Below are positions 52,594 through 61,044 of a stretch of 64,000 nucleotides of DNA, piece after piece. The translations under genes were made by a program, and so were the position numbers. Source of the stretch: Sphingomonadaceae bacterium (GTDB lineage Bacteria; Pseudomonadota; Alphaproteobacteria; Sphingomonadales; Sphingomonadaceae); assembly GCA_027533105.1 (NCBI GenBank), contig JAPZTW010000003.1:182183-246182 (forward strand). Direction: 5' to 3'. The notes beneath the pieces are model-generated. The model searched no databases. It saw only the letters and a program-made list of their open reading frames with translations, and was not told the origin of the DNA. Each line of letters opens with the position of its first letter. The stretch's first letter is position 1.

Positions 52594-53325
52594 ATGAGCG
52601 AACAGGTTTCCTTCGGCTACGAAGAGGTCACTCCCGAGGAAAAGACCGAGCGCGTTGGCGCCGTCTTTTCCAGCGTCGCGCGCAAGTACGACGTGATGAA
52701 CGATGCCATGTCGGTCGGCATGCACCGGCTGTGGAAGGACAAGTTCGTCCGCCGGGTGAAGCCCCAGCCGGGCGAGCAGATCCTCGACATGGCCGGCGGC
52801 ACGGGCGACATCGCCTTTCGCATGGCGGCGCGCGGCGCGACCATCACCGTGTCCGACATCAACCAGGACATGCTCGACGTCGGTATCGAGCGGGCCATGG
52901 ACAAAGGCCTCGATAGCCTGGTCTGGTCGCGTCAGAATGCCGAGGAGCTGAGCTTTCCCAGCCGCTTCTTCGATGCCTATACGATCGCCTTCGGCATCCG
53001 CAACGTGACCCGGATCGACAAGGCGCTGGCCGAGGCACACCGTGTGCTGAAGCATGGCGGGCGGTTCTATTGTCTCGAATTCTCGACCACCCAGTGGCCG
53101 GGCTTCAAGGAGGTCTACGATCTCTATTCGCACCAGCTGGTGCCGAAAATCGGCCAGGCGATCGCGGGCGATGCCGATTCCTATCGCTATCTAATCGAAT
53201 CGATCCGGCGCTTCCCGACCATGCCCGAGTTCGAAGGCATGATCCGCGCCGCCGGCTTCACCCGCACCCGCGTGGAGCCGATCCTGGGCGGGCTGGTGGC
53301 CATTCACAGCGGTTGGAAGATTTGA
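52594..53325 (+). CDS. ubiE: Ubiquinone/menaquinone C-methyltransferase UbiE
   Basis: C-methylates the benzoquinol ring in ubiquinone synthesis (2-methoxy-6-polyprenyl-benzoquinol step). 243 residues: SVARKYDVMNDAMSVGMHRLWKDKFV (Ubie family N-terminus), SAM motif ILDMAGGTGDIAFRMA, YTIAFGIRNVTRIDKALAEAHRVLKHGGRFYCLEFS and the end YLIESIRRFPTMPEFEGMIRAAGF. The ATG at 52594 follows GCAGGT; upstream in-frame residues belong to the repeat. Followed by ubiB across repeat copy C. Confidence 0.97.
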   Translation: MSEQVSFGYEEVTPEEKTERVGAVFSSVARKYDVMNDAMSVGMHRLWKDKFVRRVKPQPGEQILDMAGGTGDIAFRMAARGATITVSDINQDMLDVGIERAMDKGLDSLVWSRQNAEELSFPSRFFDAYTIAFGIRNVTRIDKALAEAHRVLKHGGRFYCLEFSTTQWPGFKEVYDLYSHQLVPKIGQAIAGDADSYRYLIESIRRFPTMPEFEGMIRAAGFTRTRVEPILGGLVAIHSGWKI

Positions 53326-53355
53326 GCAACGATGCGCGCACTTGCTCCCAAGGTT

Positions 53356-53426
53356 GTCATCCCCGCGAAAGCGGGGACCCATGGTGCAACGACTGGGCCA
53401 TGGGTCCCCGCTTTCGCGGGGATGAC
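53356..53426. repeat. Palindromic extragenic repeat, copy C: 29-base perfect inverted repeat
   Basis: Arms 53356-53384 and 53398-53426 are perfect inverted copies (GTCATCCCCGCGAAAGCGGG... on the left) with a 13-base loop. Each arm itself contains CCCCGC-GAAA-GCGGGG, a small hairpin. It sits between ubiE and ubiB in transcribed DNA and shares the GTCATCCC/GGGATGAC ends with copies A and B. Confidence 0.85.
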
Positions 53427-53452
53427 ACTTATGGTTTGGACAGGGTGATCGC

Positions 53453-55003
53453 ATGACCGGCCCCACGACCCACCTGATCCGCCTGCTGCGCTGGGGCCGC
53501 ATCCTGGCGAAGCATGGCGCGCTGCGCGGGATCGAGCAGGATCGCAACACGCCCGCGCCGGTCAAGCGGCTGTTCCGCCTCGCCCGGCTCGGCACGTTCC
53601 AGCCGCGCGTGCCGGACTATGCCGGGGCCTTCCAGGCGATTGGCCCGGCCGCGATCAAGCTGGGCCAGACCCTCGCCACCCGGCCCGACCTGGTGGGCGA
53701 GGAAGCCGCCCACAACCTGTTGAGCCTGCAGGACAGCCTGCCCCCCGTCCCCTTCGCCGCGATCCGCGCGGAGATCGAGGCCAGCTTCGGCAAGTCGCTG
53801 GAAGACCTGTTCGCCAGCGTCGATCCCGTGCCCGTCGGCGCGGCCTCGATCGCGCAGGTTCACAAGGGCGTGACCAGCGATGGCCGCACCGTGGCGATCA
53901 AGGTGCTGCGCCCCGGCATCCGCGAAAAGTTTGCCGCCGATATCGAGACCTATGAATGGGCCGCCGCCCATCTCGAGGCGCTGGGCGGCGAAGCGGCGCG
54001 GCTGCGCCCGCGCCTGGTTATCGCCAACCTCAAGCGCTGGACCATGCGCGAGCTGGACCTGCGACGCGAGGCGGCCTCCGCCTCGGAACTGGCCGAGGCG
54101 ATGAAGGGCTTCGAAGGCTATCGCATCCCGGCGATTGACTGGGACCGGACCAATGGCCGGGTGATGACGATCGAGTGGATCGACGGCATCAAGATCAGCA
54201 ACCGCGCGGCGCTGGAAGCCAGCGGGGTCAACCTGCCTGCACTGGGTAGCCGCCTGGTCATCGCCTTCCTGACCCAGGCGATCAGCCACGGCTATTTCCA
54301 TGCCGACATGCACCAGGGCAACCTGTTCGTGCAGGCCGACGGCACCATCGTGGCGATCGATTTCGGCATCATGGGCCGGATCGACCGGCGCGCCCGCTAC
54401 TGGCTGGCCGAGATCCTCTATGGCCTGACCACTGGCAATTACCGCCGCGTCGCCGAGATCCACTTCGAGGCGCAATATGTGCCGAGCTATCACTCGGTCG
54501 ATGAATTCGCGACCGCGCTGCGCGCCGTGGGCGAGCCGATGCGCGGCAAGCCGGTGGCCGAGCTTTCCGTCGGCCAGATGCTGGACGGGCTGTTCGCGAT
54601 CACCCGCGATTTCGACATGCAGACCCAGCCGCACCTGCTGCTGCTGCAAAAGACCATGGTCATGGTCGAGGGGCTGGCGACCGCGCTGAACCCCGGCATC
54701 AACATGTGGGACGTGTCCGGACCCTTCGTGAAGAACTGGATGCGCGACGAGCTGGGGCCGGAAGCCGCGCTGGCCGACCGGCTGAAGGAAGATACCGAAA
54801 CCCTGCTGCGCCTGCCCGGCCTGATCCGGCGTCTCGAGGAAAAGTTCCCGCCCAAGGGCGGCGCACCGGAAGCCCCGCCCCTGCCCGAAGTCGAACTTGT
54901 CTGGGACCGCAAGCGGACAACCGGGCGTGGGTGGACCGGCACCCTGCTGGCGCTGCTGGCGGGCGGCGGGCTGGCCTGGGCTGCCATGCAGTTATGGGGC
55001 TGA
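53453..55003 (+). CDS. ubiB: UbiB-type atypical kinase/ATPase of ubiquinone synthesis
   Basis: Membrane-bound ABC1/ADCK/UbiB protein needed for ubiquinone assembly, thought to extract or present lipid intermediates by ATP hydrolysis. 516 residues: the KxGQ motif in AIKLGQTLATRPDLV, the Ala-rich loop GAASIAQVHKG, VAIKVLRPG (Lys), the catalytic HADMHQGN and the metal motif DFGIMGR. A C-terminal membrane segment (GTLLALLAGGGLAWAAMQLW) anchors it. ATG 53453, 127 bases after ubiE with repeat copy C between. Its end overlaps the next gene by ten bases. Confidence 0.95.
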   Translation: MTGPTTHLIRLLRWGRILAKHGALRGIEQDRNTPAPVKRLFRLARLGTFQPRVPDYAGAFQAIGPAAIKLGQTLATRPDLVGEEAAHNLLSLQDSLPPVPFAAIRAEIEASFGKSLEDLFASVDPVPVGAASIAQVHKGVTSDGRTVAIKVLRPGIREKFAADIETYEWAAAHLEALGGEAARLRPRLVIANLKRWTMRELDLRREAASASELAEAMKGFEGYRIPAIDWDRTNGRVMTIEWIDGIKISNRAALEASGVNLPALGSRLVIAFLTQAISHGYFHADMHQGNLFVQADGTIVAIDFGIMGRIDRRARYWLAEILYGLTTGNYRRVAEIHFEAQYVPSYHSVDEFATALRAVGEPMRGKPVAELSVGQMLDGLFAITRDFDMQTQPHLLLLQKTMVMVEGLATALNPGINMWDVSGPFVKNWMRDELGPEAALADRLKEDTETLLRLPGLIRRLEEKFPPKGGAPEAPPLPEVELVWDRKRTTGRGWTGTLLALLAGGGLAWAAMQLWG

Positions 55004-55476
55004 CGCAGGGTTCGCGCACGGCGGTATCCTTGCCACAGGCCTTTATCCGGGCCCTGGCGACCGCGGCGCTGACGGGCCTGTTTGCCCTGATGCTGCTGCC
55101 CGTTATCATGGTGATCAGCGATCCGACCGAGTTACGGGACGCGTCGCTCGACGATCTGCCGGAAATGATCGCGGTCCTGTTCATCGGCGCGATCTGGGCC
55201 GTGCCGATCGCCACGCTGGTTGCCTGGCTGCCGATCACCGTGGTCGGCTGGACCTTGCACCACGCGGCCCGGCGCTGGGCCGTGCTGGCAAGCGGCTGGG
55301 TTCATGCCGCCGTGGGCGCGGTGTGCGGGGCGATTGTCCACGCGGTGCTCGATCTGGACCGCGACCGGACCGACCCGGCAATGCTGGCCTATTTCGCCAC
55401 CACCGGCATCTTCGCCGCGCTGATGTTCCGCCGCCTGACGCGCGGCGCGCCAGCGGCAACCTTTGGACAGGACTAG
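54994..55476 (+). CDS. Membrane protein of unknown function
   Basis: A 160-residue protein with about four hydrophobic helices (AFIRALATAALTGLFALMLLPVIMVI; MIAVLFIGAIWAVPIATLVAWLPITVVGW; WVHAAVGAVCGAIVHAVL; MLAYFATTGIFAALMFR). No family recognised. ATG 54994 overlaps the ubiB stop by ten bases, so it is coupled to ubiB; a link to ubiquinone synthesis is only guilt by association. The more usual alphaproteobacterial neighbour here, coaBC, is absent. Confidence 0.7.
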   Translation: MGLTQGSRTAVSLPQAFIRALATAALTGLFALMLLPVIMVISDPTELRDASLDDLPEMIAVLFIGAIWAVPIATLVAWLPITVVGWTLHHAARRWAVLASGWVHAAVGAVCGAIVHAVLDLDRDRTDPAMLAYFATTGIFAALMFRRLTRGAPAATFGQD

Positions 55477-55479
55477 ACC

Positions 55480-55758
55480 ATGGACCTCGACGCGCTGATC
55501 CTGCACTTCTTCGGGACCGAGGACCCGGCCGAACTGACCGAGGCGGACTATGAGCGCGCGCTCGAAAAGCTGAAGATCGGCTTCGCGGTGGAGCGAGAAC
55601 CGGGCCGCAAGTTTGCCCTGTGGACGCTGATGGACGCGCTGGGCGTGGCCCCGCTCCCGGCCGAGGCCTTTGCCAAGGAGCCGATGCTCAAGGCGGCGGC
55701 GGAGGATTACCTGAAAGCGGCCTTCCGGCTGGAACGGTTTGGAGACAGCGATGACTAG
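55480..55758 (+). CDS. Small soluble protein of unknown function
   Basis: A 92-residue acidic protein: MDLDALILHFFGTEDPAELTEADYERALEKLKIGFAVEREPGRKFALWTLMDALG followed by a helical C-terminus with EDYLKAAFRLERFGDSDD. No family recognised; no membrane segment or signal. Three bases after the membrane protein, and its end overlaps the phosphatase start by eight bases, so it is part of one operon ubiB-54994-55480-LMWPTP-YbaK. Confidence 0.75.
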   Translation: MDLDALILHFFGTEDPAELTEADYERALEKLKIGFAVEREPGRKFALWTLMDALGVAPLPAEAFAKEPMLKAAAEDYLKAAFRLERFGDSDD

Positions 55759-56215
55759 ACCTGCCGTGCTGTTTGTCTGCCTGGGCAACATCTGCCGCTC
55801 GCCCATGGCCGAAGGGGCATTCCGCCAGGCGGCCGAGGCGGCCGGGCTGGAGGTGATCATCGATAGTGCCGGAACCGCGGCCTATCATGTCGGCGATCCG
55901 CCCGATCCTCGCGCCCAGGAAACGGCGCGCAGCTATGGCGCCGAGATCGGGTCTTTGCGCGGGCGGCAGCTGGTGGCAGAGGATTTCCGCCGGTTCAGCC
56001 ATGTCTTCGTGATGGACCATGCGAACCTCGCCAATGCCCGGGCGATCGTGCCAGACGATGCGATCAGCCAGCCGCAGCTGCTGCTTGACCTGGTGCCGGG
56101 GCGCGAGGGCGCCGCCGTGGCCGATCCCTATTACGGCGGCGAGGAGCATTTCGAGGACACCTGGGCCGATGTGAGCCGCGCGGCGGCCGAGCTGGTCAGG
56201 GCCTTGCAGCGATGA
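55751..56215 (+). CDS. Low-molecular-weight protein-tyrosine phosphatase
   Basis: A 154-residue cytoplasmic phosphatase. The P-loop is VCLGNICRSPMAE (residues 8-20 or so) with nucleophilic Cys and Arg, and the general-acid Asp is in VADPYYGGEEHFEDTW near 130, the DPYY signature of this family. No exopolysaccharide kinase genes are adjacent, so the target is unknown. ATG 55751 directly follows GGAGACAGCG. Its end overlaps the YbaK start (ATGA). Confidence 0.95.
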   Translation: MTRPAVLFVCLGNICRSPMAEGAFRQAAEAAGLEVIIDSAGTAAYHVGDPPDPRAQETARSYGAEIGSLRGRQLVAEDFRRFSHVFVMDHANLANARAIVPDDAISQPQLLLDLVPGREGAAVADPYYGGEEHFEDTWADVSRAAAELVRALQR

Positions 56216-56679
56216 GCCACGAAAGCGCGGTCGCCTGGCTGGCCGAGCATGCGCCCGAGGTGCGGCTGATCGACCAGGCGCAATCGACCGCCACCGTCGC
56301 CGAAGCCGCCGCAACGCTGGGCGTGGAACCCGGCCGGATCGCCAAGACCCTGGCCTTCCGCGTGGGCGAGACGCCCTATCTGCTGGTCGCGCGCGGCGAT
56401 GCCCGGCTGGACAATGCCCGCTGCAAGGCGGAACTGGGCGGGCGGCCGCGCATGCTCGATCCGGACGAGACCCTGGCGCTGACCGGCCATGCCGTGGGCG
56501 GGGTCTGCCCCTTTGGCCTCGCCACCGCGCTGCCGATCCTGGCCGACCGCTCACTGCTGGCCTATCCAACGGTGTTCCCGGCGGCGGGATCGCGCACTTC
56601 CTCGGTCGAACTGGCACCGTTGCGGCTGGCCGAACTGGTCGGGGCGCGCTGGGTCGAGATCTGCAAGCTGCCCGAATAG
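56212..56679 (+). CDS. YbaK/EbsC-family aminoacyl-tRNA deacylase
   Basis: Trans-editing enzyme hydrolysing mischarged tRNA (typically Cys- or Ala-tRNA-Pro). 155 residues: STATVAEAAATLGVEPGRIAKTLAFRVGE with the catalytic Lys in AKTL, LVARGDARLDN and the GxxxP-type GHAVGGVCPFGLA loop. It belongs to the short YbaK/ProX-like group; the exact tRNA is not determined. Coupled to the LMW phosphatase. The stop is followed by a hairpin whose T-run serves the opposite strand. Confidence 0.9.
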   Translation: MSHESAVAWLAEHAPEVRLIDQAQSTATVAEAAATLGVEPGRIAKTLAFRVGETPYLLVARGDARLDNARCKAELGGRPRMLDPDETLALTGHAVGGVCPFGLATALPILADRSLLAYPTVFPAAGSRTSSVELAPLRLAELVGARWVEICKLPE

Positions 56680-56692
56680 CGCCGCGCCAATG

Positions 56693-56726
56693 AAAAGAGG
56701 GCGGCAGGGTTGCCCCTACCGCCCTC
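56693..56726 (-). terminator. Intrinsic terminator of the TonB-receptor gene
   Basis: GAGGGCGGCAGGG (56697-56709) pairs with CCCTACCGCCCTC (56714-56726) with one mismatch. On the minus strand TTTTCA follows, so it ends the receptor transcript 53 bases beyond its stop. Confidence 0.8.
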
Positions 56727-56778
56727 GATCAAGTCAGCCTTCTGAGGGCCCGAAGACCCCCGGGCCTCCTCTCCAACT

Positions 56779-59256
56779 CTAGAACTTCGTGCCGGCGCGC
56801 AGACCGATCGTGCGCGGGGTGATCGGCACGATGTAGGGGCGCTGGTAGCACTGGCCGCACTGGACAAAGCGCGAAGCCTGGCCCCGCTCGTCGAACAGGT
56901 TCGAGGCGAACAGTTCGAGATTGAAGCTGTCCCACTCGACCCCGAACGCGAGGTTGACCGTGCCGTAATCGAGCAGACGGCCCAGCTGGAAGGCATCGGC
57001 CATGCGGATGTCGCTGCTGGCCGAGCTCTGGTAGGCCCAGTTCAGCTGGCCATAGGGCCGGGCCGAACCGTTCGTTTCGAAGGTATAGCGAGCCGTCCCG
57101 TTGAGCTTCCACATCGGGGTAACCGGCAGGCGGGTGCCAACCGGCGACACGACGCGGTTGCCGGCGCCGGTGCAGGCATAGGTCGGGTCAGCCACGGCGC
57201 ACAGGTTCTGGATGGTCTTGGCATCGGTGTACGAGCCAGCCAGCTGCAGGAACAGCCCTTCGCGGTTGTAGGACACGTCCATTTCAACACCGCGGATGCG
57301 GGCATCGGGACCGTTCTTGATCTCGGTGAAGCTGTTCGCGCCGAGGTAGGAGAACTGGAAGTCGTTCCAGTTCTGCTGATAGACCGCGCCGTTGAAGCGC
57401 AGGCCCGGCATGATGGTGGTCTTCCAGCCGAACTCGTAGTTGATCAGGAAGTCCGCATCATAGGGACCCACGTCGGCCCGGCGGTTGACGCCGCCCGGAC
57501 GGAAGCCCTTCGAGGCCGTGGCATAGAGCAGCACATCGTCCGTCGCCTTCCAGCTCAGGTTGAAGCGCCAGGTCAGGCCATCGTCCTTCACCCGGACCGG
57601 ATCGACGCCCGAACCGTTCCAGACGCCAAGGTTGGTGCAGGGCGTGTCCTCGACCACGCCAGGCAGCAGGCGAACGCCCGGCGTACCGGCCAAGGGACGC
57701 AGGCGCGAGCCGGTGGTGGTGAAGCACTGGGCAACGCCGGTGCGCGAGCTGCCGGCCCCGTTGCGCGGATAGGCATTGAAGTTGTCATTCGGGTTGCGGC
57801 CGAACCCGAAGAAGCCGATCAGCGTGTTGTCGAACCGGTAACCGCGCACACCGGCGGTGAAGGTCAGGTTCTCCAGCACGTCATAGCTGAGTTCGCCAAA
57901 CAGGGCATAGTCCTTGTCGACGCGTTCCTGCTTGGTCAGCCACAGGGTGCCCGGACGGCCGTTGACCGAAACCAGCGGGCCCAGGTTGGTGACGTAATAG
58001 TCCTGCAGGATGTCGTTCGACTGGCGCTGGAAGAACACGCCGCCCACGAAGCGAAGCGGCTGATCGGCCGGCGAGGCGATCCGCAGTTCCTGGCTCAGCT
58101 TCTTGAAGTGATCGCCGCCGCGGATGCGCTGCTGCGGGTTGATCGTATTGCCGAGCGAATCCTGGAAGTAGAAGTATCCGGCGAGGCCGTTGTAGGCGGC
58201 ATAGAGCTGGTCATAGGCTTCGGCATAGTCGGTGTAATCGCTTTCGCCGAAGACCTTGCGATCAAGATAGGCGCCGGCATAGGTCACGTCCCAGCTGCCG
58301 ATCTTGCCTTCGATGGTCAGCGCGGCCTGGATCCACTTGTCGGTGCGGGTTTCCGGACCGAAGCGCTGGATCTTGAGATCGCCGACGCGCTGGTCAAAGG
58401 CATAGGACCCTTCACCCAGCATCTTCTGGTAGGCAACCGAGGGGGTCACCGTCCAGTTGTCATCCAGATCGACCTTCAGCGCGGCGCGGCCACCGAAGAT
58501 TTCGGTCTCGTTGTAGTTGTTTTCGACGAAGGCCGCATTGTTGATGCAGATCCCGCCCGGCCGGGGCAGGAAGCAGCGCTGGCCAGCCACGTTGTCGATG
58601 TAACCGGCGTCGCGCTGGTAGAAGCCGACCACGCGCAGCGCCATCCGGTCATTGATCGGGGCATTGACCATGGCATCGAGCTTGCCGCCGATCGCGCCGT
58701 TCTTGACCGTGTTCAGCTCGCCATCGATCGAACCGGCAAACCCGGCAGTGCTGGGCTTGTTGGTGATGATGCGCAGCGTACCGGCCTGCGAAGAGGCGCC
58801 ATAGAGCGTGCCCTGCGGACCCGACAGGCTTTCGATGCGGGCGATGTCATAGATGTGGACATCGAGGTTGCCGCCGATCGTGGTGACCGGCTGTTCGTCG
58901 AGGTAGACGCCGACCGAAGGCAGCGAACCGGAGTGGTTGCCATCGCCGCCCGAGGCGACGCCGCGCATGTAGACCACGTTCGAGCCGGGGACCCCGCCGC
59001 CCTGGAACGAGACCGAGGGAAGCTGCTGGGCATAGCCCTTGAAGTCGGTGATGTTGAGCTGTTCCAGCTTGGCCGTGCCGAGCGCCTGGATCGAGATCGG
59101 CACGTTCTGCAGGTTTTCGGTGCGCTTCTGCGCCGTCACTACGATTTCGTTGGCGTCGACCTCGTCAGCGGCGTCCTGCGCCATGGCCGGCAGGGCGGTA
59201 AGCGCAGTGGTGGCAAGCAGGGCGGAACCGGCTGCACGGCGAATTGCAAGTTTCAT
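56779..59256 (-). CDS. TonB-dependent outer-membrane receptor
   Basis: An 825-residue importer. Signal peptide 1-27 (ending PAMAQ) is followed by the TonB box region ANEIVVTAQKRTENLQNVPISIQALG. A plug domain follows with LNITDFKGYAQQLPSVSFQGGG, YMRGVASGG and ARIESLSGPQGTLYGASSQAGTLRIITNKPS. The 22-strand barrel ends in TPRTIGLRAGTKF with the terminal Phe needed for insertion. It is the sphingomonad type with no N-terminal regulatory extension. The cargo is unknown. ATG 59256 after AGGATGGGG. A TPR-sulfotransferase gene lies upstream on the same strand, 107 bases away. Confidence 0.95.
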   Translation of the reverse strand: MKLAIRRAAGSALLATTALTALPAMAQDAADEVDANEIVVTAQKRTENLQNVPISIQALGTAKLEQLNITDFKGYAQQLPSVSFQGGGVPGSNVVYMRGVASGGDGNHSGSLPSVGVYLDEQPVTTIGGNLDVHIYDIARIESLSGPQGTLYGASSQAGTLRIITNKPSTAGFAGSIDGELNTVKNGAIGGKLDAMVNAPINDRMALRVVGFYQRDAGYIDNVAGQRCFLPRPGGICINNAAFVENNYNETEIFGGRAALKVDLDDNWTVTPSVAYQKMLGEGSYAFDQRVGDLKIQRFGPETRTDKWIQAALTIEGKIGSWDVTYAGAYLDRKVFGESDYTDYAEAYDQLYAAYNGLAGYFYFQDSLGNTINPQQRIRGGDHFKKLSQELRIASPADQPLRFVGGVFFQRQSNDILQDYYVTNLGPLVSVNGRPGTLWLTKQERVDKDYALFGELSYDVLENLTFTAGVRGYRFDNTLIGFFGFGRNPNDNFNAYPRNGAGSSRTGVAQCFTTTGSRLRPLAGTPGVRLLPGVVEDTPCTNLGVWNGSGVDPVRVKDDGLTWRFNLSWKATDDVLLYATASKGFRPGGVNRRADVGPYDADFLINYEFGWKTTIMPGLRFNGAVYQQNWNDFQFSYLGANSFTEIKNGPDARIRGVEMDVSYNREGLFLQLAGSYTDAKTIQNLCAVADPTYACTGAGNRVVSPVGTRLPVTPMWKLNGTARYTFETNGSARPYGQLNWAYQSSASSDIRMADAFQLGRLLDYGTVNLAFGVEWDSFNLELFASNLFDERGQASRFVQCGQCYQRPYIVPITPRTIGLRAGTKF

Positions 59257-59354
59257 GGATACCCCATCCTGTAGGTTTTCAGGAATAACACTGATTCCAG
59301 TCGGCGCTCTGGTCAAGCATTGCCCGTAAAGAAACCCCTAATCGCCGCAAAAGC

Positions 59355-59370
59355 GTGGCAATATTACCAC
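59355..59370. promoter_or_regulatory. Near-palindrome upstream of the TonB receptor
   Basis: GTGGCAATATTACCAC is a 16-base palindrome with one mismatched pair, about 100 bases before the receptor ATG and overlapping the sulfotransferase stop codon. It could be an operator; no regulator gene is adjacent. Confidence 0.35.
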
Positions 59371-60974
59371 GCCGCGGGAGCCTGCGGATAAGCGGTCAAT
59401 ACTTCACCCAGTGCCGTCTTGAGCGGGCCGAGCCAGGGTTCGAACGGCACGTGAGCCTCGGTTCCTTCGCGGAAGATCGGACGGCGGACCTGTTCGGAAC
59501 TGGGCGTGCGCACCGCGCGTTCGGTGCGGTGGAATTCGAGGCAGGCCGGTTCGAACGCCAGCCCGCAATAGTCCAGCAGGGCACGAACCTCGGCCTCGGT
59601 ATGATCGACCATGTTCTCGTAGATCACCCGGTGGACCCGGCCTGGCTGGACCCGGTCGAGGTGCGCCATCAGCCGCACGTAATCGGCGTAATACCGCCCC
59701 ATGTCCTCCAGGCCATAGCTGAAGGCCTGGCCGCGCGCGAAGTGCTGCTTGAAGTTTGAAAAGCAGCAGCCGAGCGGATGGCGGCGGGCATCGACGATCT
59801 TCGCGCCGGGCAGGATCATCATGATATAGACCGCGTGCAGCCAGTTGTTGGGCAGCTTGTCGATGAAGAAGGGCCGGTCGGTCTTGCGCTGGATCCGGCT
59901 GCGCTTCAGGAATTCCTCGCCCAGCCGCGCCAGGTCCGGGGCCGCAAGCTCCGGCAGGCCCAGCGGATAGGCGCGCACTTCGCGGGTCAGGGCCGGAATG
60001 TCGGGCAGTTCGCTGGTCCCCTCGACCAGGCTGTGGCTCGACAGGATCTGTTCGACCAGGGTCGAGCCGGCGCGCGGCATGCCCAGCACGAAGATCGGAT
60101 CGGGCGCATCGCAGCCCAGCCCCGCGCGCGCGGCGAAGAATTCGGGGGTCGCGATCTCGATCAGCCGGTCGACCAGGCGGGTGGTTTCATCGGCGTCATA
60201 CTTCAGTTCGGTGCGGCGCAGGGCATTGGCGGCGGCATAGTGCGCAAAGCTCGCCTCCGCCTCGCCCCGGTCCTCCAGCGCCTTGCCCAGCGCGAAGTCC
60301 AAGTGGAAACGGTCTTCCTTGGCCACCCCGCCCTGTTCCAGCGCGGCGCGCATCGCCGCGATATCGGCATCGTCGAACTTCACGGTCTTGAGGTTGGCCA
60401 GGCTCCACCACGCCTCGCCCAGGGTCGGCATCACCTCGATCGCCTTGCGGTAGGCGGCGATCCCCTCGGCCAGCCGGCCGACGGTCTTCAGCATGTGGCC
60501 AAAGCTCATCCACACGCGCGGCTGGTTGGGGGCCTGTTCCAGCACCCGCTCATAAAGCTGGATCGCCTCGTCGAATTCGCCGATGCGGCCCATCGCGGCG
60601 GCCTGGAGGTTGGCGTGGCCGGGATTGTCCGGCTCTTCCTCCAGCACCAGGTTCAGCTCGGCAATGGCTTCGGCCGGGCGGTTCTGGCGGTAAAGCACCA
60701 GCGCCAGGTTGGCCCGCGCCGGGGTGAAGCCGGGGGCCAGCTCGACCGCGCGGCGCAGCAGGTTTTCGGCATCGCGATAGCGCCCGATCCGCCCCGCCAG
60801 TTCCGCGAACAGGCGGATCGCCTGGACATCGAACGGATCCTCCTTGAGGTGCTGGCGCAGCAGCGGCTCGGCCACCGGCAGGTCGTTTTCGTTCATCGCC
60901 ATGGCGGCCCGGATCAGCCGCGGATGATAGGCCCCGGCGCGGGCCAGCCAGGATTGGGTGGTCAGGGTGTTCAT
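59364..60974 (-). CDS. TPR-repeat sulfotransferase
   Basis: A 536-residue cytoplasmic protein. Residues about 20-210 are tetratricopeptide repeats (AEPLLRQHLKEDPFDVQAIRLFAELAGRIGRYRDAENLLRRAVELAPGFTPARANLALVLYRQNRPAEAIAEL...). The C-terminal domain is a PAPS-dependent sulfotransferase: PIFVLGMPRAGSTLVEQILSSHS (phosphosulfate loop), a long helical part, and VDARRHPLGCCFSNFKQHFA (3'-phosphate site). The acceptor is unknown. Such genes often adjoin TonB receptors in sphingomonads, as here. ATG 60974 chosen over one six codons earlier because of GGGG spacing. Confidence 0.9.
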   Translation of the reverse strand: MNTLTTQSWLARAGAYHPRLIRAAMAMNENDLPVAEPLLRQHLKEDPFDVQAIRLFAELAGRIGRYRDAENLLRRAVELAPGFTPARANLALVLYRQNRPAEAIAELNLVLEEEPDNPGHANLQAAAMGRIGEFDEAIQLYERVLEQAPNQPRVWMSFGHMLKTVGRLAEGIAAYRKAIEVMPTLGEAWWSLANLKTVKFDDADIAAMRAALEQGGVAKEDRFHLDFALGKALEDRGEAEASFAHYAAANALRRTELKYDADETTRLVDRLIEIATPEFFAARAGLGCDAPDPIFVLGMPRAGSTLVEQILSSHSLVEGTSELPDIPALTREVRAYPLGLPELAAPDLARLGEEFLKRSRIQRKTDRPFFIDKLPNNWLHAVYIMMILPGAKIVDARRHPLGCCFSNFKQHFARGQAFSYGLEDMGRYYADYVRLMAHLDRVQPGRVHRVIYENMVDHTEAEVRALLDYCGLAFEPACLEFHRTERAVRTPSSEQVRRPIFREGTEAHVPFEPWLGPLKTALGEVLTAYPQAPAAW

Positions 60975-61044
60975 GCAAACCCCAAGAAACATGGTGACGC
61001 CGTGCGATCAAGCGGTAGTCTGCCCGCCAAGGGGGAAAACGCCA

